From Parapristionchus giblindavisi (Eukaryota > Nematoda > Chromadorea > Rhabditida > Diplogasteridae), in the NCBI GenBank assembly GCA_943737045.1, contig CALSFV010000440.1, positions 62,001 to 126,000 on the forward strand: DNA of 64,000 bases, in the 5' to 3' direction. Below are positions 33,200-44,573 of this stretch, in pieces. A program made the translations under genes and the position numbers. Position 1 is the stretch's first letter, and the number at the start of each line of letters is the position of its first letter. The notes beneath the pieces were generated by a model. That model was not told the origin of the DNA. It made no database searches and worked only from the letters and a program-made list of their open reading frames with translations.

Positions 33200-33610
33200 T
33201 CACTGGGCATTCGTAGAAGTACCCCATTTTTCTCCAAGCCATCGAATAGTCTTGACAGGGATCTGTGGACCGATGAGGGGATTGAGCTGGTGAAGATATA
33301 CAAGAATCCAGAAAGACCAACAGCAAACAGCAGTCATCACAATCATTGTTTGAATGATTCCTGTAAAAAAAACCCAATAACACTCACATAATTCGGAAAT
33401 TAACTGAGTGAGATTGCAATTAGCTTTCACTTATGAAATAAAATACTTCTAACCTTGAGACTCAAACAATTACCGGTAAAATCTTATAATATCTATAAAC
33501 AAGAAAGAAAGTTTACCCTTATTAGGTCCTTTCCTGACGAGGAAAGGTCCTAGAACACCGATTGCAAGCCAGAAGGCCGTTACAGCTATCAATGGTATGA
33601 AAACACTCAT
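33200..33610 (-). CDS. ATP6V0E: V-type proton ATPase subunit e (V0)
   Basis: Two exons, 33517-33610 and 33200-33360, give 84 residues, the usual size. Two membrane helices are seen: IPLIAVTAFWLAIGVLGPFL and MIVMTAVCCWSFWILVYLHQ. LVRKGPNKG and QLNPLIGPQIPVKTIRWLGE are the conserved family signatures, closest in appearance to nematode VHA-17. Subunit e is a small hydrophobic V0 subunit needed for V-ATPase assembly. A TTCAG acceptor ends 1 base before the ATG. It stands head to head with RNASEK, itself a V0 component, with 454 bases between start codons. Confidence 0.97.
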
Positions 33611-34064
33611 CCTGAAGTTAATCGGAATCGATATTGATAAAAGTAATAAATACGTTTTTAACAACAATGAAGAATAGAGTTGACCCGGGACACTACAAAT
33701 GCTCAACTTGGACCGGAGATCGTGTTATTTTACGCAATACGCAAATTCAAACAATTTTTTGAAAACAAGAAAAACATGAACAGAACTCTTTATGGATCGA
33801 AGCTATTTATAACCATTGATCAGTTTTCCAAGAAATCACAAAACACGACCGATAAAAACGAATTAAATATCGATTAAATGAAGCTGAAAATGAAATTTCA
33901 TTGCGTCTATTGAAGAGGTGTGTAAAAAGTGTGTGCGGTCGAAAATCGTGTCCAGTGTGACAGGTTTCCGCGCGCTTTCCTTATCAGTTATGTTCATTGC
34001 CTCTCTGTTCGCTAATCAATTCAGGCCTTTAATATTATTTTTATTTGCAGAAGTACACATCAGA
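33611..34064. promoter_or_regulatory. Shared divergent promoter of V-ATPase e and RNASEK
   Basis: 454 bases separate the two start codons. The RNASEK side carries TATTTGCAG 15 bases before its ATG, the V-ATPase side TTCAG 1 base before its ATG, so both transcripts probably start within this stretch. No named transcription-factor site was identified with confidence. Confidence 0.6.
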
Positions 34065-34118
34065 ATGGGAAAGCTGTGTCCGTTATGCGGTCCAAAGATG
34101 TCGGCGTTCTGGTAGGCA

Positions 34119-34153
<35 letters not shown>

Positions 34154-35634
34154 TTTATTCCTTCAATAGAACACATCGGGGATGGGATATGTCTGTTAGA
34201 TAAGTCTTTTTGAAAGATGTCGGTCGGTCGCCAAGGCGAATCGGTGAGATGGGGGGGGGGGGGGGGTAGAAAGAAAGCAGTAGGATATCTTTCTTATAGT
34301 TATATTTCACGATGTAATATGTGCCAGGGCTGGGATTTCCGATTTTCCGAATTTTCCGATTTTCCGACCTTTTTCGGAAAATTTTGATTTTCCGATTTTC
34401 CGAAATTTTTTCGGAAAATTCGGGAAAATTCTAGTGACTAAAAGTCATTGAATAAAATATTTTTCTCATGAAAAAAACAAAAATCAGTAATAAATTCTTT
34501 TATCATTAAGATTGTTTTGTAAGTATGCAGACCACACTATACTGTATTTGAAATAATCATGAATCAGTGGATAAGTGGCAGCTCTTTCCCAACCAGATTT
34601 GCACCCCTTGACCTAATGGTATTACGAAATTATCTGTACTTTCTTTCACCCCTATTCGCTCTCGCCTTCCTCTTAAGTATCATTGTTCTTCTCCTGTACC
34701 TGAGGAGGTAGAAGAAATTCAGTTCTGCTAAGAAGATTCTCTCGACCATGATAATATTGAGCTGTTACTCATTCCCAAAATTAACACCTACCAAAACTGA
34801 CTCAATAGTTCCAAAGATGCTGTTTTTATATTTTGAGTTTCAAAATAAACTTGTTGCTAAATATTATGGTTTAAAAAAATATTTTCAGTACAATAACAAC
34901 TTTAAAAAATACTTTCCCAAAATTTTCCGATTTTTCCGAATTTTCCGAAAATATTTTCGGAAATTTCCGATTTTCCGAAAATATTTTTTCCGAACAGCCC
35001 TGATATGTGCCTCCGGGAGAATCACACTACATGGAATCTTTTTAACATAATTATGAAAGATTGTTGGCGATGCCTACACAGTATTACCTGGGAAGTTATT
35101 CCACATATCAATAGCTCTTGAGGCTAACGTAGAATGGGAAGAGGTAGAGATTTTGAATGGTAAGATGATTCTCAACGAATGGCCGAATTGATAGAATATG
35201 CATTTATTTTATATAATGTATCAAACACTACTGTTGTGTAAGCGTCTGTTATGGCTAATTATTCTTACATTACAGTGGTCTTGTACATGCAATAATGGCG
35301 AATCTTGCAGCATGATTATGTCCGTTTGGGGAGTTGTCTTCCTCGGTCTCCTTGGTGTATTTTTCTACTTGCAAGCAGTAACACTTTTCCCTGATCTTCA
35401 CTTTAGCAATGAGGCTGACGCCCTTGATAATCCGTGAGCACTATTTTTTTTAAATTCTTTTAATTTTTAATTTTTTAAATTTAATTTTTTTTCATATATA
35501 AGTCGTGTTTTAGGAAAGTGGAAGCTGCGTTCGCTGAGAAGGCCACGCAATGCTGGATCGCAGCTGGAATGTATTTTGTCACTCTTATTCTTGTCTTCTG
35601 GCAAAACAAATTCAACACTGCATCTGTATTCTAG
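34065..35634 (+). CDS. RNASEK: RNASEK (ribonuclease kappa; V-ATPase V0-associated small membrane protein)
   Basis: Three exons, 34065-34111, 35311-35433, 35514-35634, close in frame to 96 residues. Exon 1 gives MGKLCPLCGPKMSAF, with the conserved N-terminal CPxCGPK; then two membrane helices (SVWGVVFLGLLGVFFYLQAV and CWIAAGMYFVTLILVFWQNK) around the LFPDL motif. RNASEK was named as an endoribonuclease but is known as a V-ATPase-associated protein that corresponds to V0 subunit f. Intron 1 is 1.2 kb because of a hAT element, an ATA microsatellite and a G run. The frame across intron 1 closes only with TG|C at the junction. Confidence 0.93.
34122..34154. repeat. (ATA)n microsatellite
   Basis: About 11 tandem AAT/ATA units just inside RNASEK intron 1. 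A run of about 17 G follows at 34250-34266. Confidence 0.9.
34325..35002. mobile_element. Non-autonomous hAT-type element with 8-bp target duplication
   Basis: Begins CAGGGCTG and ends CAGCCCTG, the inverted form, as in hAT transposons. The 8 bases ATATGTGC occur directly at both sides (34317-34324 and 35003-35010), a perfect target-site duplication of hAT size. Subterminal regions are packed with short TTTTCCGA / TCGGAAAA repeats in both orientations, typical of hAT transposase binding regions. The 678-base interior has no transposase. It is inserted in RNASEK intron 1. Confidence 0.93.
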
Positions 35635-35924
35635 TCAGCATAATTTACATAGGTGTACCCCGCATAATGATAATATATAAGCTTTCACTTGATTTCACTC
35701 AAGACATTCCAATGTTTGTATCCATCCACATTGCTGTATCAGATAGATCACCCCATGATCCAATATTTCACTTGGAAAATTCCATGTACGATCAACTTCG
35801 AATTATGTATCATACTTATGTTATGTTTTAATGTAGAAATTTACAGAGAATGAAAGATTTTATATCGAAAACCAGCATAATAAGGAACGTGATGAACAAA
35901 GAATTCGAAGTGTCGATAAGCATC
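35635..35924. other. Convergent gap between RNASEK and TMA7
   Basis: 290 bases between two stop codons on opposite strands; open frames here lack domains. 3' UTRs only. Confidence 0.5.
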
Positions 35925-36391
35925 TCATTTCTTTCCGGACTTCTTGATGCCAGTACCACCTATGTAAATTTAAATATCATCCAGTAGTAGTTACCAAATT
36001 CATTCATACCCATGGGTCCCTTCTGTCCGGCCTTAGCAGCTGCTTCCTTCATCTTTTTCTGCTCTTCCATCTGTCTCTTCTTGAATTCCAAGTCGGCTTC
36101 GTCGAGTTCCTACAAACATTGCAATCTTGGTTCGAGTGCGTCACTAAAAGAAGGAAACGGAGTGGCGTAAATTAATATTTAAAAAAAAATATCCTGTTAT
36201 TAATTACTGTTGCCCACGACACGTTTTTATTCACTTCTGAGAATGAACATATTGTAACCCTAACCCATCAAAAACCTATGCGAGTACTATTATACATCAA
36301 AATGGTTACATGTGTGTGTTACGGTAAATACCTTAGTATCCTTCTTGGCAGTCTTGAGGGGCTTCAGCTTTCCACCTTGACGTCCAGACAT
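35925..36391 (-). CDS. TMA7: Translation machinery-associated protein 7 (TMA7)
   Basis: Three exons, 36332-36391, 36010-36109, 35925-35959, close in frame to 64 residues, exactly the length of the human protein. MSGRQGGKLKPLKTAKKDTK, then ELDEADLEFKKRQMEEQKKM and KAAAKAGQKGPMG with a Gly/Lys-rich end (IKKSGKK) match the family. TMA7 is a small, basic, ribosome-associated protein. The last junction reads GGTGIKK where most relatives have TGGIKK, a small shift at the exon boundary. It lies 315 bases downstream of the Rpn7 gene on the same strand, a possible polycistronic partner. Confidence 0.96.
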
Positions 36392-36706
36392 AACGACACG
36401 ATACAAGTACAACCTAGCTTATGAATAAATGTTTGTTCGCAGTTCTCCACCATTAATTTGAGTTCGATCGGTGATAAATGATAATGGGGTGAAGGAAAAA
36501 TGGATCAATCAGTGAAATATGGCAGAGCGTCGATAACGCATCATAATAATAGATTGAATGGAGGTGTCATCATCTCTTTATCCAATCACGGGGAATACCC
36601 ATGTATACACACGGAGAGATAATAATGCAATCGGAATAAATTAAGAGGTCGAGTACAAGAGATAAGAGGATGTATACACAATAAAAGATGAAACACTTGA
36701 TATATC

Positions 36707-38927
36707 TTATGCATTAATCACTCTGGCCAGTTTCTGAATACGATTAAGAAGAATATCACCGTCCCTGAAAATAGAATATAAATTGAGACAAATGGAATGC
36801 AATGAATCTTACTTGATAAGATTCTTGTATAGATGATTCTTACTATCAGGATGATTCATTTCAATTACTCCTCCAATAGCATCAATCTTACAATGTAATT
36901 GACCCGTTGCAATCAATCCATGTAATTCATTATCAATGAAAGCACGAGATACTCCAAAATCACGAGCCTTAATCATGAGTCACATTATATTGATCAATAT
37001 ATTATATTGATATATACTAACCATCATATCAATACGAACAGTCTTATAAGGAGTAAGGAATTGTTGATATGCATGAAGTCTCATTCCACGAGAATAGAAA
37101 TGAACATGAGGAGCAAGATATCGATCGAGAGCTAATCGTTCTTCTTCTAATCTAGCTAATCCCTATAATAGTTATAATCATCTAACAAAAATCAAACTCG
37201 AGCAAATATTCATAGCAAATAAGCTGTGCTAATTTCAATCGTAATTTAATTAATTCCCATTTCACTAAAATCTTATCGATTGAAAGTAATTATTTATCAA
37301 ATTTGGGCACTTAACAAAAAAAGTAGGTCAGGTTGAAAACGAGACTAGATAAAAATGCCGATTTCTCAATAATGATTCATACTTACTAGACGACACGCTA
37401 ACTGTTTCATTTCTCTTGGTTTAAAAACTATCCCCTATTTAGTAGTAATAACATCGAAAAATGGGATAAATTGACAAAAGGAGGCTCACCTGGAAAAAAG
37501 AATCATAGTGACATTCATAATATGCATTGAGATATTCACGAATAAGAACCAGACTTCCATTTACTCCACCTCCAGTAAGCTATAAAAAACTATTATTATA
37601 AGGTAGTCATCTCACCCAAGTTAAACGGACACCAATCCCTTCACGTTTCAGTATTTGAATGACACCAACACATAGAAATAATATTAAATAAAACATTTTT
37701 AAAATGTGGAGAGGCAGGAGGGCCAGCATGGTCAAATTACCATGCTTAAAAACTTTTGATAGTGCCCTTTTAAGGAGGAGGGGGATACTGACCTGTTCTT
37801 GTATTTCATTACATCTGACGACTTTCTTGCGTAGAAGTGGTCGTTCAAGAGCTAAATAGAGAATATATTAAAAATTTTAAAAGTAGATAATAATGCATAC
37901 CATATAAGGATGTGATGACAGTGTAGCATACAAGTTGTTCATAGCTCATAAGTTCATAACTACCAAAAGTGGGAACAGCTTCGAGGAATAGTGAAGCAGC
38001 TCCAGCAAAATCACGAACAGCCATCTTATGGAGAGCTTCATATGAACGAAGACGATTCTTACGTTCCCAATCTCCACCCTATTCATAAATAACGATATGA
38101 ATCAAGAACAAATAGAACTAACTTGTTCCATCAACTCCTTTGCTCTGGCCATGTTATCATTGATGAGTTTGTGATCGAGATGGAAGAGACCAAGACGGAT
38201 AAGATTGAAGACAAGGTCGATACGGTAGCCAACACCTACCTACAAATGACATCATAACAAGTACAGCAAAATATGGAATCAAAGAATGGCGTACAGTCTT
38301 TTCATATGTCTTCTCAAGTGCAATAATAGCCGCATCTTTATCTCCAATTTGGCATAGATACTCCGACTTTTTCAAGCAGGCTTGTCGAACCTCACTTTCA
38401 CCTACAATATTAAAACATAAAACAATTGTGGGCATAATCAATGTGAATGTACGATTGAATAACAAAGCAATACCTAGATTGTGCTCGGCATCGAGTATCT
38501 CAGCTTCTGTATCTTGAAGCACTTTCTGATTCTTAGCTCTCATAGATTCAAGAAGTGCAGAATCGATGGGAATCTATCATAAGCAATTATTATATGAAAG
38601 ATGATTAGCCTATAATACCTGAAGTTCTTCACAAACCAACTTGTACAGAGGGGCCATATCATTCTCTTTCATCTCCTATAATTAACATTTGAACGGAAAA
38701 AAATCATTTCAACATACTGTGAAAAGCTCCTGCCATACTTGCTCCTTCTTGTCTTTAGGATATTCTGGATGGGACAGCAAGAACCGCTTTTGGGCCAGTT
38801 CTAGATTAGGGTGCTTCGAAATCACCTAAAATGAGGGTCAGGAACTGCAGTTGTAGAAAAAAAGAGCGCGACTTACATCTTTTTCATTGTTATCGACAGA
38901 GGTTTTTGTTTTTTCCTCTTCAGGCAT
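36707..38927 (-). CDS. PSMD6: 26S proteasome lid subunit Rpn7 / PSMD6
   Basis: About 13 exons: 38877-38927, 38718-38825, 38619-38675, 38474-38573, 38295-38401, 38123-38239, 37901-38078, 37793-37851, 37500-37579, 37387-37434, 37022-37162, 36813-36967, 36707-36764, giving about 419 residues (one boundary is a base off in my hand count). Rpn7 is a PCI-domain scaffold of the proteasome lid. Seen: MPEEEKTKTSVDNNE; MAPLYKLVCEEL; ESEVRQACLKKSEYLCQIGD; TPR-like GYRIDLVFNLIRLGLFHLDH; DFAGAASLFLEAVPTF; REYLNAYYECHYDSFF; and the PCI winged helix DMMARDFGVSRAFIDNELHG followed by LHCKIDAIGG; C-terminal GDILLNRIQKLARVINA. A TTTCAG ends 2 bases before the ATG. The intron at 37580-37792 is unusually long. 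Confidence 0.95.
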
Positions 38928-39618
38928 ATCTGAAATTAAGCATTTAGAAGGAGTATCATAAAATACAACAAAACGAAGTAAAAAAACCAAATGCAATCCA
39001 CCACCCAACATTTTCAAAAATGAGAAATGCAACCCCTCGCACAATACCGTAATCACTAATTCTCATCACTCATATCGTGAACTGATTTTATTTCCAAAAT
39101 ACAAATTCAAGAAATTCGAGAAATTATAATCTCCACTTTTTTAAAGATAATATTTTTAAATACAAAAATAAAGAAAACAATATATGTCGTTGAATAATTT
39201 TTTTTAAACACAAAAAGTTTATGAGGAATTATGGATTATAACAGTTTCCCCAACAAGATATTCCCCCAGAATAAGATTTCCCCAGAAAGATTTCCACTTT
39301 GGGATATTTGAATTTTGGGGGTTTCGCATATTTGGGGGAATTGCAGAATGGGGAAAGTGTTATGTCCCGGAATTATGCATTTAATCGTACTCATTGGTAT
39401 TATGAACTCGGATTGAAGGGCTAAGATATTCAAGATATGAACACTCGATAAGATTAAGTAGAAAAGACCAGACCATATATTACATACAAGTGAAGAAGAT
39501 TTAATAGATCAACTATATTTTTAAAATATGTCAAGATTCAGAGACAAAGTTTAAGTGTACAAAATGAATGGAATGTTTAGTGATAGCTATCAAATGAATA
39601 TTAATAATATAATAAGAA
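38928..39618. other. Gap between Tuba-like RhoGEF and Rpn7, no gene seen
   Basis: 691 AT-rich bases. A local low-complexity patch at 39240-39350 repeats TTCCCCAGA/TTTGGGG variants. An open frame across it has no domain and is not supported by splice structure. Holds the 3' UTR of the RhoGEF and the 5' region of Rpn7. Confidence 0.45.
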
Positions 39619-42600
39619 TTAGTTAGAAGGAGGGAGATGGCACATATCCCTGAATGGATTAGTTGAAGATAATTGAATTGATTGATTAGATAGAGGTGCA
39701 ACACGAATGGGAATAGATGGATTAGAATGAGTTGATGATGATGATGATGATCGAGTTGGTTGAAGACATGATGTTGATAAAGGAATTGATTGAAGAGATG
39801 GATATATTGATTGTGATGGAGATGATATTGATTGAGGATTAATAGAAGAAGATGAAAGAGGAATAGAATAATTAGATGTAGATGAAGGATTGAGAGGACG
39901 AATGATTGTTGATGATGAAGGATTACTTATACGAGGTTCATCTGTAATCATTCATTCATTCCTTCTTAGATATTGATACGATACCAAATGGATCCGATGC
40001 AATAGATGGAAGAGATGGAACTCTTCGAGATAATGATTGAGGTTTCAATACTGGAAGACTACAATTGACAGGAGTATCCATATCTAAATCAATTCAATAG
40101 ATATTGTATATATATAGTATAATGATACATCTATACCCAATAGAGATATAGTTGATTGTTCATTTGAAGTAATAGATGATTTATGCAATGGTATAATAGG
40201 TGTAGATTGTGGTCTTTCTATATTCGATCCCATTCTAGTCAATACAAATATTGGAATAAGTCCATGTTTTTGTCCATTAAAACATTCATATGAATTATTA
40301 TCCATATTCACTTTCTCCACATAGAATATATCACCTTCAGAACATTCAAGATATTCTATAATGTTATTATAAATATTATAAATTATATTATTGATGTAAT
40401 CATAGTGATTTACTTGATTTATCTTCTCGTTTATCAACCGTAAACTTCTGAGTAGCTTTGTATATTCCCGTATTACTATTGAATGTACTGAAAATATGTT
40501 AATACTAGATAAGACAACATATATAATATAATATATATAAATAGATGATAAATAATACAAACTTGAGTGATGCTCTATTCCATACATTCATTCTATCTTG
40601 AGATGTTTGTTCTACTCTACTTATATGTGTATCTTCCTTTACTTCTTCTCCTACATCAATACTTTCATCTCCTATAATACTCCATACTATACATCCATTA
40701 TATTCATCTTATCAATATCATACAATCATATAAATTACCATATTCATTTCCATTTTGAACTCCAACTTTAGATATGATATGATTAATCTTCTGTATTGTC
40801 TCTCTAGATAATGGAACTATTCTATCTCCAATTCTATCTCCAAATTCAACTTTCAAACATTCAATAATCGATCCTTCACATGTCTTTTGTAGATCCCATA
40901 AGTTCTTCCATGCATTATTTACACCCTTCAATGAATGAATGAATGAATACTATTCCATACAATGAATATATACTTACATTAATTAGATTCCTATTCACTT
41001 TTGGTAGATTTTGTTTGAGTTGACTACTCAATGCATCACATTCTCTCTTTCTATCTGTCACTTCCTATAAGATATACTTACTATTAAGTCATTCAATATC
41101 CATAATACCTTTTCTCTACCATCATCATTTTCTCTTTTCAATGCTTTATAATAATCAAGTACTTTATCATCTTTCTTCTGTATCAATTTCTTCGGAATCT
41201 CAGCCAATGCTTTCTCAACAATGAATCGACAACTAAAATAATATTAATATCCTTATCTTTTAATATGTTTAACTCACTTCAGATTAGTATTCATTATCCA
41301 ATTATTAGCAATTACTCTTGTTTTCCTTATAATACTAGACTTCAATTCACTTTGAAGATCAGGGAACAATTGTCTGAATAGGATAGTTAATCATCTTTCA
41401 TATGTGAGAAGAATGATATACTTACTTGAGAGAAGAATGATTACTTATAAGAGCAGCTACTTTCTTTGTATGGATAGTTAGATAATAATTGAAGTTTACA
41501 CAAATTCTTTCTACTTTATTTAATCGAATTTCAATTCCTTCCAGAGTTGAATCACGAGGCTTAAAATATTACGATGATATACGGTAGATACAGTAATCAA
41601 AAAGTAACTACAGTAAGAACTACAGATTCTCCAAGACTACTGTAGATGATAAAATAAAAGAGACCAGATCAATAACTCCAATAGTCTTAGCTATTCGAAG
41701 AGTGAATCGATAACTCTTCTTATTTAATGAATGTTTATTAATAGTAGATAGCTTTTGTCCCAATGTTTTCTTTCCTCCTTCACTATATTTATTAACTAAT
41801 TCTTTTCTTCTACGTGATTCATTCATTTTCATTCCAAGATTACTCATTTGTTTAACTGATTCTAATAACTTTGGATGATCCGGATGATTCAATGGTAGAG
41901 CCTACAATCAATATAATCAATATAATCAATATATTGAGATACAGTACCTTAATCAATTGAGTAAGTAGTAATGGGTATTTGAGACATCTTTGAATAGGTC
42001 TCATAAGAGTTGAAGTTATTTCAATACAACTTGTTTCACTCATTTCATTCTTCATTCGATTTACTATATTCTTCATTGCACTTTCATTATCTTTCTATAA
42101 CATACATATTACAACTATGATAGTAGATAACTCTCTATCGCTATCCTCAATGTCCTTTACCCATACCAGCATTGACTAATATTAAATAGGGTCAAATATA
42201 TGAAAATATAAATGCTGACCCGTTCAACTATTGAATATCCTTGTTCCAATCGACGGAAGAAATATGAATAGACCTAGAATTGAATAGAATGAATGAATGA
42301 ATGAATGAATGGAGTAATAGTACTGAATTGATACCTGTGAAAATGCTTTTCTATACTCTATAAATACTTGTCCAACCTTCATATCATCAGGAGATAGATT
42401 ACTTTGACTGTAATCATTAGATGTATTCAATATATCGATTAGATATATTAAACATACACTGATAAACTCTCAAATAGACTAGCCGATAATTGTATCAATG
42501 GACCAAACATTGAGGATAGAACATTACGATCTTTCTCGTTTAATGATGAATCATTCACTGCCTGCAATCAAAATCAATAAATAGATCCCATATGTTACAG

Positions 42601-43829
42601 TACGATGAAATGATGCACCGATCCTTCTATATCAAATGAATAATTAATAAAATACGAATAGAATGTTTTTAAGCAAAGTCATTAATCGGGTGAAGACCAC
42701 TTATGCACTATGGTATACACCATTATTACCGTAATAAATGCAATTAGATCAGAATAATAAGCTTCTTCAGAAGTAGCCAACTCTTTGACGACATATATAG
42801 ATTGTTGACATTGAGTTCGAATAGAAGATGTTCCGATCTATAATGAATAGAATAGAATAGAATAGAATAGAATAGAATATAAAGATATAAGGTACAGATG
42901 GAGATGGAGGTCGAATTGGTTTATTCTTCTCTTTCAATGCATCAATCGCTTCTTTACTAGGAGGAGGAGGACGAGGTGGTAATGATTTAGATAATGATGA
43001 TGATGATGATGAAGTCCCTCCGAGATCCCAATCATTCCAATTGTCATTCTATTATACAATTATATAATAATAAATAATAATTAATGATCTTACTTGGAAT
43101 GAAGTAGAAAGGAAAGAAGATGATGGAATAGATGGAGAAGGTATAGATGGTATTGATTCATCTTGTACTCCTTGTATATCATCTATCTTAATAGACATCA
43201 GCTATATGGATTACGATATCGATTATTGATCAACCTCATCATCTAAATACATTTGTAAGAATGAAATGGGCACGATTCCGTTCAAATCAGTGGATGGATC
43301 ATAACATCGAATCCATTCATCATTTACCTATATTATATTATATTAATCAATATGAAATATTATGAATTGAACAAACCAATTCAATAACTTTCAATTCTTG
43401 TCCACTCTTTACACTCAATTCATCAATTGTTTCACCCACGAAATCATGAAGAACATGAGCTATCCTATATGAATGAATGAATGAATGAATGAATATATGA
43501 ATACATTGATATATACCCTATTCCATCATCATTTGTTGTATTCTGAATGATATCTCCATCAGGTGCTAATACAATTTGTATATATGTAGTAGGAACTAAT
43601 CCATATGAATTTGCTTTTCTTCCTTCTAACCAATCAGTCGATACCCATCTAATCAATTCAATGATATCTCCTTCATCAAATGATAATTCACCCTTTTCTC
43701 CTCTGAATTCATTCATTATCATTTATAATTATAATATATTTACTTGAATGGATATAGTCCAATAGCATATGGATGAATATTAGAATATCGATCTCCACTC
43801 ATTACCTTCAATACATATATATCCGCCAT
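39619..43829 (-). CDS. Tuba/DNMBP-like Rho guanine nucleotide exchange factor (SH3-SH3-DH-BAR-SH3)
   Basis: Start at 43829 (MADIYVLKVMSGDRY), stop at 39619-39621, about 20 short exons. First SH3: PYAIGLYPF joined to GEKGELSFDEGDIIELI and GLVPTTYIQ (exons 43744-43829 and about 43516-43702). Second SH3: AHVLHDFVGETIDELSVKSG, then GIVPISFLQMY (about 43230-43465). A Ser-rich, PPRPPPP linker (about 42900-43050) follows. The DH domain includes KELATSEEAYYSDL, VFIEYRKAFSQ and STLMRPIQRCLKYPLLLTQL (about 41950-42830), then NESRRRKELVNKYSEGGKK, the characteristic start of the Tuba BAR domain (41630-40710). The C-terminal SH3 has EGDIFYVEKVN and GLIPIFVLTRM (40133-40353), followed by a Ser/Pro-rich tail. 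Tuba proteins activate CDC42 and link dynamin and actin regulators at membranes. Exact exon borders in the BAR region are not all resolved. Confidence 0.88.
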
Positions 43830-44573
43830 TAATCTAACAATAAATATAATCTACACTCTTTCATTATTTAGTACGCTATGAAATCGTTCAAAATATCACT
43901 AAAAATATTGTCTAGACATTGATTATGAAGGATAAGTTCAAATACTGCATAAGATACTGTAAGAGATTTCCGCAAACATTAAATACTTTTTTTTCTTTGA
44001 ATACAGTATGCCATGAAAATTTGTGGGTTTTCGGTGAGTTAACCTCAATTTGTGTCATTATTAGGTACATAACTTTCATATTTCGAGTTTTAACGGCATA
44101 AAACTATTGGAAAATGTTGTATATGTTTATTTCTCAGATATATTTGATGTGTCCGATAGCAACGGATAAATTAACATTCCTTATTAATAATGTAATAATG
44201 AAACAAGTCAAACTTTACTATATATTCTTTGTAAAAAAATCAACAGTGAGAAGAATTGATATTTGAGTGAAAACATTTAAAGCAACAAAGAGTTGGATTT
44301 GGATGTTCATACGAAATTGATTTGAATAAAGAAAATGATTGATAAAAGGGAATTATTAAAGCATGAAGAGAAAGACTCAATATATTCCTGATTAATGACA
44401 ATTGAATAGAGATAAATTTGGATAGAGATATAGAAATATTGGAATACATCGACTATATTCTCAGTATATATCTATGTAGGCAATGGGATATCATATGGCA
44501 CAATCTGATAAAAGATAGACACATGAAGATTAAGAATTAAGAAGATATAATGAATGTATTTATATTCATTGGA
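43830..44573. other. Intergenic region between transporter A and the Tuba-like gene
   Basis: 744 AT-rich bases. A duplicated CAGTATGCCATGAAA / TACGCTATGAAA phrase and several TTTC tracts are present. Open frames on both strands show no family resemblance. Confidence 0.45.

Noticed and set aside
39236..39433. 65-codon minus-strand frame with repeated FPQ/IQIS phrases
   Set aside because: Low-complexity TTTGGGG/CCCCAGA repeats in a gap; no splice structure or homology.
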